The notes below the pieces were generated by a model. It saw only the letters and a program-made list of their open reading frames with translations. It had not been told where the DNA came from and did no database searches. Shown here one piece after another: positions 7,206 to 15,777 of a stretch of DNA of 64,000 nucleotides (positions within the stretch are counted from its first letter, which is position 1; the number at the start of each line of letters is the position of its first letter). A program made the position numbers and the translations under genes. Source of the stretch: Pseudomonadota bacterium (GTDB taxonomy: Bacteria; Pseudomonadota; Gammaproteobacteria; Burkholderiales; SG8-39); NCBI GenBank assembly GCA_025352885.1, contig JANXRZ010000010.1, forward strand, positions 1-64,000, read 5' to 3'.

Positions 7206-8145
7206 TCCCGAGTCGCTGCTCCCTCGCGGCCTCGTAGACGACCTGCGCGGCGGCCAGGTCGGCTAGTGCGTGACCCGAGAACACAAACATGGCCCGTTCG
7301 GTTGGAGTGCGCCTGCCGGGTCGTGACCCGGTGAGCAGGTCGGCGAGGTCGGCGTCGTAAGGGCCAGCGAACGACATTCGACCCATCGCCGCCACGGCTT
7401 TCGTTTGCTCGTGCTCATCGGTTGCGAGGAAGTCGACTTTTCTCAGCGACTCTTTTTTCCATGAGCGACCGAGATCAACGGCGCTGGCGAAACTGCCCGG
7501 CGCCAGCCAGTCGGTATCGAGGAATTCCTGCAGCTCGGCGCTCTCCGGCACGCTGGTCACGACGACATCCAGGCCTTCTACTGCTTCACGAGCGGTTCGC
7601 GTGGTCGAGGCGGTGAGGCCCAATGCGCGCGCGGACTTTGCCAGTCTTTCGGCGCTCGACTCGGTGCGGCTGAATGCGACTGTGCGCTTGAGATTCGGAA
7701 GCACAAGGCTTAAGGCTTCCAAGTGGCTGTGTGCTTGCACACCGCATCCTACGAACCCGATCGAACCGCTGTCCGGTCGCGCAAGGTACTGCGCGGCAAT
7801 CGCGCTCATCGCCGCAGTGCGAGTCGCCGTGATCGAGTCGCCGCCCATGACCGCGAGCATTTCGCCCGTTTGCTCATCGGAAAGGATGATGAGACTCGAG
7901 ATGCTTGGGCCGCTGGTCTGGCTGCTCGGGACGAGCCCAAACCATTTCATCCCGGCCAAGCCCGCCTCCCGCAGCAGCGCGGGCTTCGCCTGGAACACAT
8001 GGCCCGGCCCGATGGTCAGCACCGATTTCGGCGCGGCATGCGCTTTGCCGATGGCTTGCGCCGCAAACGCGCCGGCCACGACCTCGCGCAGCCGGTCGAG
8101 CGAAATGCGCGCGCCGGCTACATCTGCTTCGCAGAGATAGAGCAC
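7189..8145 (-). CDS. Ornithine cyclodeaminase/mu-crystallin family protein
   Basis: An NAD(P)-dependent enzyme of the OCD/mu-crystallin superfamily, 318 residues. The Rossmann motif IGFVGCGVQAHSHLEAL and the preceding GGDSITATRTAAMSAIAAQYLAR are family signatures. Relatives include ornithine cyclodeaminase, alanine dehydrogenase, ketimine reductase and opine-like synthases, so the exact reaction is open. The start is GTG at 8145, seven bases beyond the SDR stop. The gene forms a likely operon with the SDR and perhaps the beta-propeller gene upstream. Confidence 0.88.
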   Translation of the reverse strand: MLYLCEADVAGARISLDRLREVVAGAFAAQAIGKAHAAPKSVLTIGPGHVFQAKPALLREAGLAGMKWFGLVPSSQTSGPSISSLIILSDEQTGEMLAVMGGDSITATRTAAMSAIAAQYLARPDSGSIGFVGCGVQAHSHLEALSLVLPNLKRTVAFSRTESSAERLAKSARALGLTASTTRTAREAVEGLDVVVTSVPESAELQEFLDTDWLAPGSFASAVDLGRSWKKESLRKVDFLATDEHEQTKAVAAMGRMSFAGPYDADLADLLTGSRPGRRTPTERAMFVFSGHALADLAAAQVVYEAAREQRLGINLPR

Positions 8146-8152
8146 TCCGGGA

Positions 8153-8926
8153 TCAGAAGAGCGAATACCCGCCGTCGATCACGAATGTGTCGCCGGTGTG
8201 GTAGCTGGAGGCGGAGCTCATGAGATAGACGCCAATCCCCCCGAAGTCGCTGCCGGTTCCCCAGCGCCTTGCGGGAATGCGCGGCAGGACGTTGGCGCTG
8301 AATTTTTCGTTGCCGATCGCATTGGCGGTCATGTCGGTCTCGATCCACCCCGGGAGGATCGAGTGGGCCCGGATCCTGTGCCGTGCGAGTTCAACCGCAA
8401 GTCCCCGGACCATCGAGATCATGCCGCCCTTCGTGGCGGCATAGTGCTCGCTTCGCGCGGCGCCTTCGATCGCGGCGAGCGAGGCTGTGCCAATGAGCAC
8501 CCCGTCCCCGCCGCGTTCGACCATGTGGCGGGCCGCGGCCCGAAAAGTATAGAAGGCGCCGTCCAGGTTCACGCGGGTTACGCGATGCCATTCCTCGCTC
8601 GTCATCTGCGCGAAGGACGCGGTGCCCCGGCCGCTCACGCCGGCATTGGCAAAGCACCCGTCGACCCGGCCAAGACGCGAAACGGTTTCGGCCATGGCAG
8701 CTTCGACGGCCTTTTCGTCCCCGACGTCGCACTGGAGGGCAATCACCTTGCGGCCGCTGGCCGAAAGCTGCTTTTGCGCCGAGGCGTTCTTCTGCGCGTT
8801 CGTGCCCCAGATCGCCACGTCCGCACCGGCCTGGGCCACCGCCATTGCGAGGCCCAGTCCAATCCCGCTGTTGCCTCCGGTAACGAGGGCGACTTTTCCA
8901 CTCAGGTCGAATGGGGTGTAGGCCAT
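8153..8926 (-). CDS. Short-chain dehydrogenase/reductase
   Basis: A classical SDR oxidoreductase of 257 residues. The cofactor motif TGGNSGIG sits near the N-terminus, NAG stabilises the central sheet, and the active-site Tyr/Lys occur in YAATK preceded by a Ser-bearing segment (GTASLAAIEG). Asn in VNLDGAF and the PGW.ETDM segment are also typical. The ADVAIWGTN sequence after beta-2 lacks an obvious acidic residue at the usual NAD-specifying site, so NADP use is possible. It sits between the cyclodeaminase homologue and the beta-propeller gene on the same strand with short gaps. Confidence 0.92.
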   Translation of the reverse strand: MAYTPFDLSGKVALVTGGNSGIGLGLAMAVAQAGADVAIWGTNAQKNASAQKQLSASGRKVIALQCDVGDEKAVEAAMAETVSRLGRVDGCFANAGVSGRGTASFAQMTSEEWHRVTRVNLDGAFYTFRAAARHMVERGGDGVLIGTASLAAIEGAARSEHYAATKGGMISMVRGLAVELARHRIRAHSILPGWIETDMTANAIGNEKFSANVLPRIPARRWGTGSDFGGIGVYLMSSASSYHTGDTFVIDGGYSLF

Positions 8927-8939
8927 GATTGCCTTAGCG

Positions 8940-10127
8940 CTACTTCTTGCGAGGCCAGACTACGCCCTGCGAGCCCTCTGGGACCATTCCGATGCCCTTG
9001 TTGATGAAGCGCTGGACGCGCTTTCCCTCGTAGGTTTCGGTCGTGTAGATGTTGCCCTTGGAATCCGTGGCGATGCTGTGTACGCCGTAGAACTGCCCCG
9101 GTTGCCGACCGCCATCGCCGAAGTTGGCGAGTTCCTGCAGGGTGTCACGCTGGATGATGCGCACCTTTTCGTTCGTGCCGTCCGCCAGGTAGATATAGCG
9201 CTGCGCCGCATCTTTCGAGAAAGCGAGGTCCCAAGCGGAGCCCGACCCGAGCGTCTCTTTCGCATAGAAAGCTTCTTTCACGAAAGCGCCATCCGGACGA
9301 AACACCTGCACCCGGTCGTTCGCCCGGTCGCAGACATACAGGAAGCCGTCGTTGGTGCGTTCGACGCAGTGCACCGGATTCCGGAACTGCTGCGGCGGCG
9401 CAGCCTTCGGGTCGTACTTGCCCTGGTCCGTGTCATCCGGCTTGTTGCCATACGCACCCCAATAGCGCTTCATCTTGCCCGTGTCGGCATCGAGCACCGC
9501 AACGCGCTTGTTGAGGTAGCCGTCGGCTACGTAGGCCTCGTTGGTCTTGGGGTCGACCCAGATCTTCGCGACGCGCCCGAAATTCTCCAGATCGTTGCTG
9601 CCGGCGTTCTTCCCCAGCCCGCCGACCTGCATGAGGAACTTCCCGTCCTTCGTGAACTTGAGGAGGTGCGCATCCTTCGGGCCGTTGCCGCCGATCCACA
9701 CGTTGCCTTTGTAGTCGACGTGGATGCCGTGGTTCGATTCAGGCCATTCGTAACCCGGCCCGGGTCCGCCCCAAGCGCGCACAAGGTTGCCGGCCTGGTC
9801 GAATTCGAGCACTGGTGGCGCAGCGGTGCAGCACTCGCCGACTTTGAGGTCGAGCGCTCGCTCGTTCGCGTGAAGGGTGGGTGCGCCGCGATGAATGATC
9901 CAGACATGGTCGGCTTCATCCACCCAGACGCCGATGGTCATGCCGAGGAGCCAGTGGTTCGGCAGGGGCTTCGGCCACAGCGGATCGACCTCGAACCTGG
10001 GCGCCCGTACGGTTCGCGCCTGCGCATCGGCCTGGTTATCGATCACCGCCTGGCCGATGCCAAGCAAAGCAATCACCGCAACGAGCATTGCGCCGGCTGA
10101 AAGGCGGCGGGTGGATTTTTGTGTCAT
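8940..10127 (-). CDS. Exported NHL-type beta-propeller protein
   Basis: A predicted periplasmic or secreted six-bladed beta-propeller. The start at 10127 is set by an AGAGGAG site six bases upstream. It opens a signal peptide with basic MTQKSTRR, a hydrophobic core and cleavage near ADAQA. Repeated blades follow the NHL pattern, for example NHGIHVDYKGNVWIGGNG, AYVADGYLNKRVAVLDADTG, FLYVCDRANDRVQVFRPDG and SIATDSKGNIYTTETYEGKRVQRF. Relatives include peptidylamidoglycolate-lyase-like and SMP-30-like proteins, but no catalytic set is clear. It is first in the minus-strand group with the SDR and OCD genes. Confidence 0.87.
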   Translation of the reverse strand: MTQKSTRRLSAGAMLVAVIALLGIGQAVIDNQADAQARTVRAPRFEVDPLWPKPLPNHWLLGMTIGVWVDEADHVWIIHRGAPTLHANERALDLKVGECCTAAPPVLEFDQAGNLVRAWGGPGPGYEWPESNHGIHVDYKGNVWIGGNGPKDAHLLKFTKDGKFLMQVGGLGKNAGSNDLENFGRVAKIWVDPKTNEAYVADGYLNKRVAVLDADTGKMKRYWGAYGNKPDDTDQGKYDPKAAPPQQFRNPVHCVERTNDGFLYVCDRANDRVQVFRPDGAFVKEAFYAKETLGSGSAWDLAFSKDAAQRYIYLADGTNEKVRIIQRDTLQELANFGDGGRQPGQFYGVHSIATDSKGNIYTTETYEGKRVQRFINKGIGMVPEGSQGVVWPRKK

Positions 10128-10228
10128 GGGCTTCTCCTCTTGTCGGAAAATTATACGCACTCGCATTTCTCCTTGTTGGCAAAGGGCGAAGCAATTAACC
10201 TCTTTGGCAACTTATTGGGGGTGACAGC

Positions 10229-11563
10229 GTGGACGGGAGCGGGCTAGCGCAGGTTGTGCAGCGCATGGTGACGATTATCGCCCTGCTTGCCTGCATGGCG
10301 CCCCCGATCGTCTCGGCGCACGACGTCCCGAATGACGTTCGCATTCAGGCTTTCCTCAGGCCCTCGGGTCAGACACTCAGGCTGGTTGTGCGAGTGCCGC
10401 TCGCGGCCATGCAGGAAGTCGATTTCCCGCGGCGGGACGCCGGCTATCTTGAATTCTCACGCGCCGACGAGGCCCTGAAGACGGCGGCGAAATTGTGGAT
10501 CGCCGACCGCACGGAGATTTTCGAGGACGAAACCAGGCTTCCTTATCCCGAGATCGCGTTTATTCGCGTATCGCTTCCTTCCGATCGGTCGTTTTCCGCC
10601 TATGACTCCGCGGTTGCCCATTTGGCCGAGCCGCGGTTGCCGGACTCGACGAACCTGTACTGGAACCAGGGCCTGCTCGACGTCCTGCTCGAATACCCGA
10701 TCCGCTCGGATCGCGCGAAATTTTCCATACAACCGAAGGTCGGGCGGCTGGGACTCCAGGTGGTGACGACTCTGCAGTTCCTGCCAGCGACCGGGGAAAC
10801 GCGCGCCTTGGAGTTTCACGGCGATCCTGGCCTGGTGCATCTCGACCCGGGCTGGCACCAGGCGGCCTTTCGCTTCGTAAAAGCCGGATTCCTACACATC
10901 CTCGACGGCACGGACCACTTGTTTTTCATCCTGTGCTTGGTCATCCCGTTTCGCCGCTTCAAGGTGCTGGCGCTCATCGTGACGGCTTTTACCGTGGCGC
11001 ACTCGATCACCCTGATCGCCTCAGCCGCGGGCGCTGCGCCCGGCGCGCTATGGTTTCCGCCGCTGGTCGAGGCGCTGATCGCGGGGTCAATCCTCTACAT
11101 GGCGCTCGAGAACATCGTAGGAGGCAGCGCACACCGCCGATGGATGCTCGCGTTCGCATTCGGCCTGGTGCATGGATTCGGGTTTTCGTTTGCGCTTAGG
11201 GAATCGCTCCAGTTCGCCGGCACCCACCTGCTGACTTCCCTCCTTGCCTTTAACGCAGGCGTTGAGGCCGGCCAGCTGCTGGTGCTGGCAATCCTCGTCC
11301 CCGTGCTCAACCTTGCGTTCCGTTCGGCGCGCATGGAGCGCTATGGCACGCTCCTCCTGTCAGCCATCGTGGCGCATGTAGCTTGGCACTGGCTGGCCGA
11401 GCGGTGGGAACGACTGGCCAAGTTCCCTTGGCCCCAGCCCGATGCGTCCGAGTTGGCGAGCGCAATTCGATGGCTCATTGCCGCCCTGGTGCTGGCAGGC
11501 GTCGTGTGGTGGATAAACCGAAAACTGCAAAACCGGTACCCCGCCGCCACCGGCTTGCGCTAA
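10229..11563 (+). CDS. HupE/UreJ-family membrane protein with large exported N-domain
   Basis: A 444-residue protein with an N-terminal signal segment cleaved near VSAHD, an exported domain of about 200 residues, and a C-terminal half with about seven membrane helices. The membrane part carries the HupE/UreJ_2 signature: GFLHILDGTDHLFFILCLV, FTVAHSITL, EALIAGSILYMALENI and FGLVHGFGFSFAL. The conserved His and Asp suggest metal (Ni/Co) handling, as in HupE. No urease, hydrogenase or other nickel enzyme is encoded nearby. The start is GTG at 10229 after a GGGGGTGA-type ribosome site. It is divergent from the beta-propeller gene and 47 bases from the tautomerase gene. Confidence 0.87.
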   Translation: MDGSGLAQVVQRMVTIIALLACMAPPIVSAHDVPNDVRIQAFLRPSGQTLRLVVRVPLAAMQEVDFPRRDAGYLEFSRADEALKTAAKLWIADRTEIFEDETRLPYPEIAFIRVSLPSDRSFSAYDSAVAHLAEPRLPDSTNLYWNQGLLDVLLEYPIRSDRAKFSIQPKVGRLGLQVVTTLQFLPATGETRALEFHGDPGLVHLDPGWHQAAFRFVKAGFLHILDGTDHLFFILCLVIPFRRFKVLALIVTAFTVAHSITLIASAAGAAPGALWFPPLVEALIAGSILYMALENIVGGSAHRRWMLAFAFGLVHGFGFSFALRESLQFAGTHLLTSLLAFNAGVEAGQLLVLAILVPVLNLAFRSARMERYGTLLLSAIVAHVAWHWLAERWERLAKFPWPQPDASELASAIRWLIAALVLAGVVWWINRKLQNRYPAATGLR

Positions 11564-11610
11564 CCTCTGCGCCGCTTCCATTCCAAACGAGCCAATCAAA
11601 GGAGATTTAT

Positions 11611-11799
11611 ATGCCCCTGATCCATGTCAGCCTGTTCGAAGGCCGCACCGCCGAGCAGAAGCGCGAATTCGCCGTTGCGGTCACAGCGGATGCGGTGCGC
11701 ACCTTGAAATGTTCCGCGGAATCGGTCGACATCATCTTCGAGGATGTCAAGAAATCCGACTGGGCAAACGGCGGCAAGCTGGCGTCCGACGCGAAGTAG
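11611..11799 (+). CDS. 4-Oxalocrotonate tautomerase-like protein
   Basis: A 62-residue protein of the 4-OT/tautomerase superfamily. The start at 11611 follows an AAGGAGA site and yields MPLIHVSLFEGRTAEQKREFA. This exposes Pro as the mature N-terminal residue, the catalytic base of the family. The FEGRT.EQK and SV.IIFEDV.KSDWA..G segments are typical. It probably isomerises an enol/keto acid in aromatic or related catabolism, though the substrate is unknown. It follows the HupE-like gene on the same strand. Confidence 0.88.
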   Translation: MPLIHVSLFEGRTAEQKREFAVAVTADAVRTLKCSAESVDIIFEDVKKSDWANGGKLASDAK

Positions 11800-11864
11800 A
11801 TTGTTGAACTTTTAGTTATTTAGAGCCAATCAGACGGCGGCTTACAGGGCAATTCGCATGCCAG

Positions 11865-12623
11865 TTATGGAAATTCAAGGGCCTGTGTGCTGTCGTCCTT
11901 AAGCGCAGTTCCGGTTAGGCCCAGGCGCAGCGATTCGCCCACCAGCCAGTCGAGCCGCACCGCCGCGTCCTCGTAACGCAATCCCTCGGGTCGCACGTTC
12001 GAGATGCAATTTCGCTCCGCATCGGTGCAGCCGGTCTTTGGAGAGTGCGTGAGGTACAGGCCCAGGCTGTCCGGGGAAGAAAGGCCGGGACGCTCCCCGA
12101 TCATGACCACGACCAGGCTGGCGCCTAGTAATTCCCCGACCTGGTCGCCGAGCGCCACGCGCGCCTGCAGGGCGACGAACAAGGGAATGCCGCTCCAACG
12201 CGCCGGGCGCAGCGAACGCAAGGCGGCGAGCAAAGGCACCGAGTGTTTTTGCACCGCTACGGCCGATAAGCCGTCGCCGATGACCACTGCCATTTTCGGA
12301 GCAGGTTGCCGCACGGCCAGCGCCTTGGCGCTGTCCTCATCGAGCTTGCGACCGAGGTCCGGGCGAACCAGATAGGACGCGCGGTCAGGCGCGGCGCTCT
12401 TCACGCGCTTCGGGGAGTAGCCCGCCGAGCGCAGTCCTGCTTCGAGCTTGTCCACATTCAACACTTCGTGGACGGCGTCGCGCGCGCGAGCATGGGCGAG
12501 GCCGAACGCGAGGAGTTCCCGAGTCGGCAACGCCGGGCCGGCGCGGCCCAGCGCGATCCGTGCGGGCGTGTACGCCCGCAGGTGCTCCCAAGGGTTCGAG
12601 GTGACAGCGGTGTCGCTGCTCAT
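11865..12623 (-). CDS. eutC: Ethanolamine ammonia-lyase small subunit
   Basis: The light subunit of the adenosylcobalamin-dependent lyase that converts ethanolamine to acetaldehyde and ammonia. The 252 residues are shorter than the roughly 295 of enteric EutC but complete. Family segments include PWEHLRAYTPARIALGRAG, AVHEVLN, SYLVRPDLGR and VVIGDGLSAVAV. GERPGLSSPDSLGLYLTH and CISNVRPEGL line the cobalamin-binding region. The start at 12623 overlaps the eutB stop as ATGA, indicating translational coupling. An upstream in-frame start would need 33 codons inside eutB and is unlikely. Confidence 0.95.
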   Translation of the reverse strand: MSSDTAVTSNPWEHLRAYTPARIALGRAGPALPTRELLAFGLAHARARDAVHEVLNVDKLEAGLRSAGYSPKRVKSAAPDRASYLVRPDLGRKLDEDSAKALAVRQPAPKMAVVIGDGLSAVAVQKHSVPLLAALRSLRPARWSGIPLFVALQARVALGDQVGELLGASLVVVMIGERPGLSSPDSLGLYLTHSPKTGCTDAERNCISNVRPEGLRYEDAAVRLDWLVGESLRLGLTGTALKDDSTQALEFP

Positions 12624-14011
12624 GACGCTCCCAGATCGGTCGCCGCCGCGAGGAGCAGGTTTGACGTCGCGTAAGGCAACAACTTTCCGGTGGCATCGAC
12701 CAGTTGCATCTTCTCGAGCCACGCCTCGAATTCCGGTGCGCGCTTGAGCCCGAGGAGGTCGCGCACATACAAGGCGTCGTGGAAAGACGTGCTCTGGTAG
12801 TTGAGCATCACATCGTCTGCGCCCGGCACGCCCATGATGAACGTCACGCCGGCCACTCCGAGCAGGGTCAACAGCGTGTCCATGTCGTCCTGGTCGGCTT
12901 CAGCGTGGTTCGTGTAGCAGACGTCTACGCCAAGCGGCACGCCCATCAACTTTCCGCAGAAGTGATCTTCGAGGCCGGCCCGGATAATCTGCTTGCCGTC
13001 GTAGAGGTACTCCGGGCCGATGAACCCGACGACCGAGTTGGTGAGCAACGGCTTGAAGTGGCGGGCGACCCCGTAGGCGCGCGCTTCAAGCGTCTGCTGG
13101 TCCACGCCCCCATGTGCGTTCGCGGACAGCGCGCTGCCCTGGCCGGTCTCGAAGTACATGACGTTGTCGCCGAGCGTCCCGCGCTTGAGCGAGAGCGCGG
13201 CCTGCCGGGCCTCGTCGAGGAGCGCCAGGTCGATCCCGAAACTTCGGTTGGTTTTCTGTGTGCCACCGATTGACTGGAAAACCAAGTCGACGGGCGCGCC
13301 GGCCTCGATGCCGCGGATCTGATTGGTGACATGGGTCAGCACACAGGATTGCGTCGGGATCTCGAACCGGCGGATGAGTTCGTCCATCATGTGCCAGAGT
13401 TTCGTGAAGGCCGGGAGGCCGTCGCCGGCCGGGTTGATGCCGATCACCGCATCGCCACATCCGTAGAGGAGGCCGTCGAGCATCGAGGCCGCAATGCCCT
13501 TTGCGTCGTCGGTCGGATGGTTGGGCTGGAGCCGCACGGCCAACCGGCCGGGGAGGCCGATCGTATTGCGGAACCGGGTTGTCACCCGGCATTTCCTTGC
13601 GATCAGGACAAGGTCTTGGTTGCGCATGAGCTTGGAGACCGCGGCGGCCATCTCGGGCGTCAGGCCGGGAGCGAGTCTTGTGAGCGTCTCCTGGTCGGTG
13701 ACATCGGACAGCAGCCAGTCGCGGAACTCACCGACCGTGAGACCCGCTATCCGGGTGAACGCTTCATGGTCGTGCGTATCGACGATCAGGCGGGTGACTT
13801 CATCGTCCTCGTAGGGGACGACCGCCTCAGCGAGAAACCGCGTGAGCGGGACATCGGCAAGGGCCATCCTGGCCGCCATGCGCTGCTCCGCACTTAGGGC
13901 CGCAATGCCCGCCAGGATGTCGCCCGAGCGCAGCGGCGTGGCTTTTGCAAGCAGGTCCTTAAGGTCGGCGAAGCGCCAGGTAGTGCCGCCGACGGTATGC
14001 GCGTAGCCCAT
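12620..14011 (-). CDS. eutB: Ethanolamine ammonia-lyase large subunit
   Basis: The catalytic TIM-barrel subunit of ethanolamine ammonia-lyase, 463 residues, full length for the family. Diagnostic segments are FADLKDLLAKATP.RSGD.LAG, MALADVPLTRFL, RLQPNHPTDDAKGI, GDAVIGINPAGD, GIDLALLDEA, MYFETGQGSALSANAH and FIMGVPGADDVMLNYQ. GGAGG lies four bases before the ATG. No eutA reactivase, acetaldehyde dehydrogenase or microcompartment shell gene is in the window, so this is a minimal eutBC form. The gene begins 53 bases after soxB on the same strand and may be read from the sox operon. Confidence 0.97.
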   Translation of the reverse strand: MGYAHTVGGTTWRFADLKDLLAKATPLRSGDILAGIAALSAEQRMAARMALADVPLTRFLAEAVVPYEDDEVTRLIVDTHDHEAFTRIAGLTVGEFRDWLLSDVTDQETLTRLAPGLTPEMAAAVSKLMRNQDLVLIARKCRVTTRFRNTIGLPGRLAVRLQPNHPTDDAKGIAASMLDGLLYGCGDAVIGINPAGDGLPAFTKLWHMMDELIRRFEIPTQSCVLTHVTNQIRGIEAGAPVDLVFQSIGGTQKTNRSFGIDLALLDEARQAALSLKRGTLGDNVMYFETGQGSALSANAHGGVDQQTLEARAYGVARHFKPLLTNSVVGFIGPEYLYDGKQIIRAGLEDHFCGKLMGVPLGVDVCYTNHAEADQDDMDTLLTLLGVAGVTFIMGVPGADDVMLNYQSTSFHDALYVRDLLGLKRAPEFEAWLEKMQLVDATGKLLPYATSNLLLAAATDLGAS

Positions 14012-14014
14012 GAA

Positions 14015-14031
14015 TCCTCCGCTTGCGAGGA
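14015..14031 (-). promoter_or_regulatory. Possible hairpin covering the eutB ribosome-binding site
   Basis: The eutB Shine-Dalgarno core GAGGA (14015-14019, minus strand) is complementary to TCCTC twelve bases upstream (14027-14031), giving a 5-bp stem with a 7-base loop. Such pairing could lower eutB translation unless opened, but the stem is short and may be chance. Confidence 0.3.
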
Positions 14032-14064
14032 AGTATAGCCAGCGTTGCGGCGCTCAGGGATCGG

Positions 14065-15771
14065 TCAGGCGATGCCCGGGTTGCCTTGCACGCCGCGCAG
14101 ACGTGGCAGGTCGAGCGTGATTGGCTTGATCACCTTTTTCGAGCGCAGGTAGCCGGCCATGAGATCCCAGATCGGTTCGCCGCCCGCCTGCTTCGCTTCT
14201 TCCGATACGGGCGCCCAGCCGGCGACACGGTATTTCTTCGCCGCTTCTACAGGCTTGCCGCGGAGCATCATCTCGCTTATCCGGCCGCCCATCCTTGCGT
14301 TCGGGTCGCAGCTGTAGGTAAGGCCGCCGACCCTGACCATATCTCCGCCCTGCTGGTAATACGGATCCGGGTTGAACAGGTTGTCGCAGACATCCTCGAG
14401 GATCGTCTTGATTGTGTCGCCGCTCAGTTCCGTGACCGTCGTATAGGGGTACGTGATGGCCGTCTGGTCCATGAGGTGCTCCATCAGGATCGGCTGGCCG
14501 GGCAGCAGGCTCGTGCCCCAGCGGAATCCGGGCGAGAACGCCATCTCCGCGTCCTTCGCCGCCATCAGGCCGTCGAGGATCAACTGGTCGAATGTGCCGT
14601 TGAAGTTGCCGCGGCGATAGAGCAGGCCCTCGGTGACGGCAAGCGGCTCGGCGAGCTTGGCAGCAAACGGCAAGCGCACCTGTTCGATGAGCGCCTGCAT
14701 CGCGCTGTCCGGTGGAAGCAGGTTTGCGAAAACGGGCAGCAGCACATACCGGAAGTCGGCAACTTTCCCGCCTTTGACGTCCAGGTCGAGCACGCCGAGG
14801 AATTTCCCGTTTGACCCGGCGTTGGTCACCAGCGTCTGCCCGCCCGGGTTTTTCACGATGACCGGCGCGGGGACGCCGTCGTGCGTGTGGCCGCCGAGGA
14901 TCGCATCGATCCCCCGCACGCGCGAGGCCATCTTCAGGTCGACGTCCATGCCGTTATGCGAGAGCAGCACGACTGCCTGCGCGCCTTTGACCCGCGCTTC
15001 GTCGACTGTCTTTTGCATCGCCTCTTCCTGGATGCCGAAATTCCATTCGGCAACGAAGTAGCGCGGGTTGGCGATCGGCGTGTACGGAAAGGCCTGGCCG
15101 ACGATCGCGACGGCGACGCCGTTCATCTGCCGGATGACGTAGGGCGCAAAGACCGGATCGCCAAAGTCCGCCGTCTTGATGTTCTGGGCGATGAACTCGA
15201 CTTTTCCCTTGAAGTCGGTGTCGACGACTTGTCTTACGCGCTCGGCGCCGAGCGTGAATTCCCAGTGCCCGGTCATGAGGTCGACGCCCAGCAGCTTTTG
15301 CGCTTCGATCATGTCCTGGCCCTTGGTCCACAGCGCCGTGGCCGATCCTTGCCACGTATCGCCGCCGTCAAGGAGGAGGGCGCCTGGCCTGGAGGCTTTC
15401 AACTGCTTGACGAGCGTGGCGAGGTGCGCGAAGCCGCCGAGCTTCCCGTAGGTGCGCGCGGCCTGCTCGAAGTCGAGATAGGTAAACGCATGCGCCTCCG
15501 CGCTGCCCGGCTTCATGCCGAAGGTCCTGAGGAGGTGTTCGCCGACCAGGTGAGGCGGGCGACCGGCCATGCCCGCAATGCCCAGGTTTACGCTGGGCTC
15601 GCGGAAATGGACCGGCAACAATTGCGCGTGGCAGTCGGTGAAGTGCAGGAAATGCGCGTTGCCAAAGCGCGGCAGGTCATAGACGCGGGACCCCTGCGCC
15701 TGGGCTGTTGCCAGTGGCAGGCCGCCGGCAGCGGCCACCGCCATGACGTGGAGGAACTCGCGGCGGTTCAA
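14065..15771 (-). CDS. soxB: Thiosulfohydrolase SoxB
   Basis: A periplasmic dimanganese hydrolase that releases sulfate from the SoxY-bound thiosulfonate. The 568 residues fit SoxB of the 5'-nucleotidase/calcineurin-like superfamily. The N-terminus NRREFL followed by a hydrophobic stretch and ATAQAQ is a Tat signal, suiting a cofactor-loaded protein. Metal-site motifs include HFTDCHAQL, LLDGGDTWQGSATAL, VLLSHNGMDVD and ILGGHTHDGVPAP. GHWEFT, rather than the GNHEFD of nucleotidases, is characteristic of SoxB. It is the last sox gene, starting six bases after soxX. Confidence 0.97.
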   Translation of the reverse strand: MNRREFLHVMAVAAAGGLPLATAQAQGSRVYDLPRFGNAHFLHFTDCHAQLLPVHFREPSVNLGIAGMAGRPPHLVGEHLLRTFGMKPGSAEAHAFTYLDFEQAARTYGKLGGFAHLATLVKQLKASRPGALLLDGGDTWQGSATALWTKGQDMIEAQKLLGVDLMTGHWEFTLGAERVRQVVDTDFKGKVEFIAQNIKTADFGDPVFAPYVIRQMNGVAVAIVGQAFPYTPIANPRYFVAEWNFGIQEEAMQKTVDEARVKGAQAVVLLSHNGMDVDLKMASRVRGIDAILGGHTHDGVPAPVIVKNPGGQTLVTNAGSNGKFLGVLDLDVKGGKVADFRYVLLPVFANLLPPDSAMQALIEQVRLPFAAKLAEPLAVTEGLLYRRGNFNGTFDQLILDGLMAAKDAEMAFSPGFRWGTSLLPGQPILMEHLMDQTAITYPYTTVTELSGDTIKTILEDVCDNLFNPDPYYQQGGDMVRVGGLTYSCDPNARMGGRISEMMLRGKPVEAAKKYRVAGWAPVSEEAKQAGGEPIWDLMAGYLRSKKVIKPITLDLPRLRGVQGNPGIA

Positions 15772-15777
15772 GCTCGG

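Noticed and set aside
8925-10100. Plus-strand open frame of about 390 codons opposite the beta-propeller gene
   Set aside because: It mirrors a gene with a signal peptide, ribosome site and NHL repeats; the antisense product is repetitive Val/Arg/Leu without a fold signature.
14012-14064. Cobalamin riboswitch before eutB
   Set aside because: The 53-base gap is too short for one and no B12-box-like sequence is visible.
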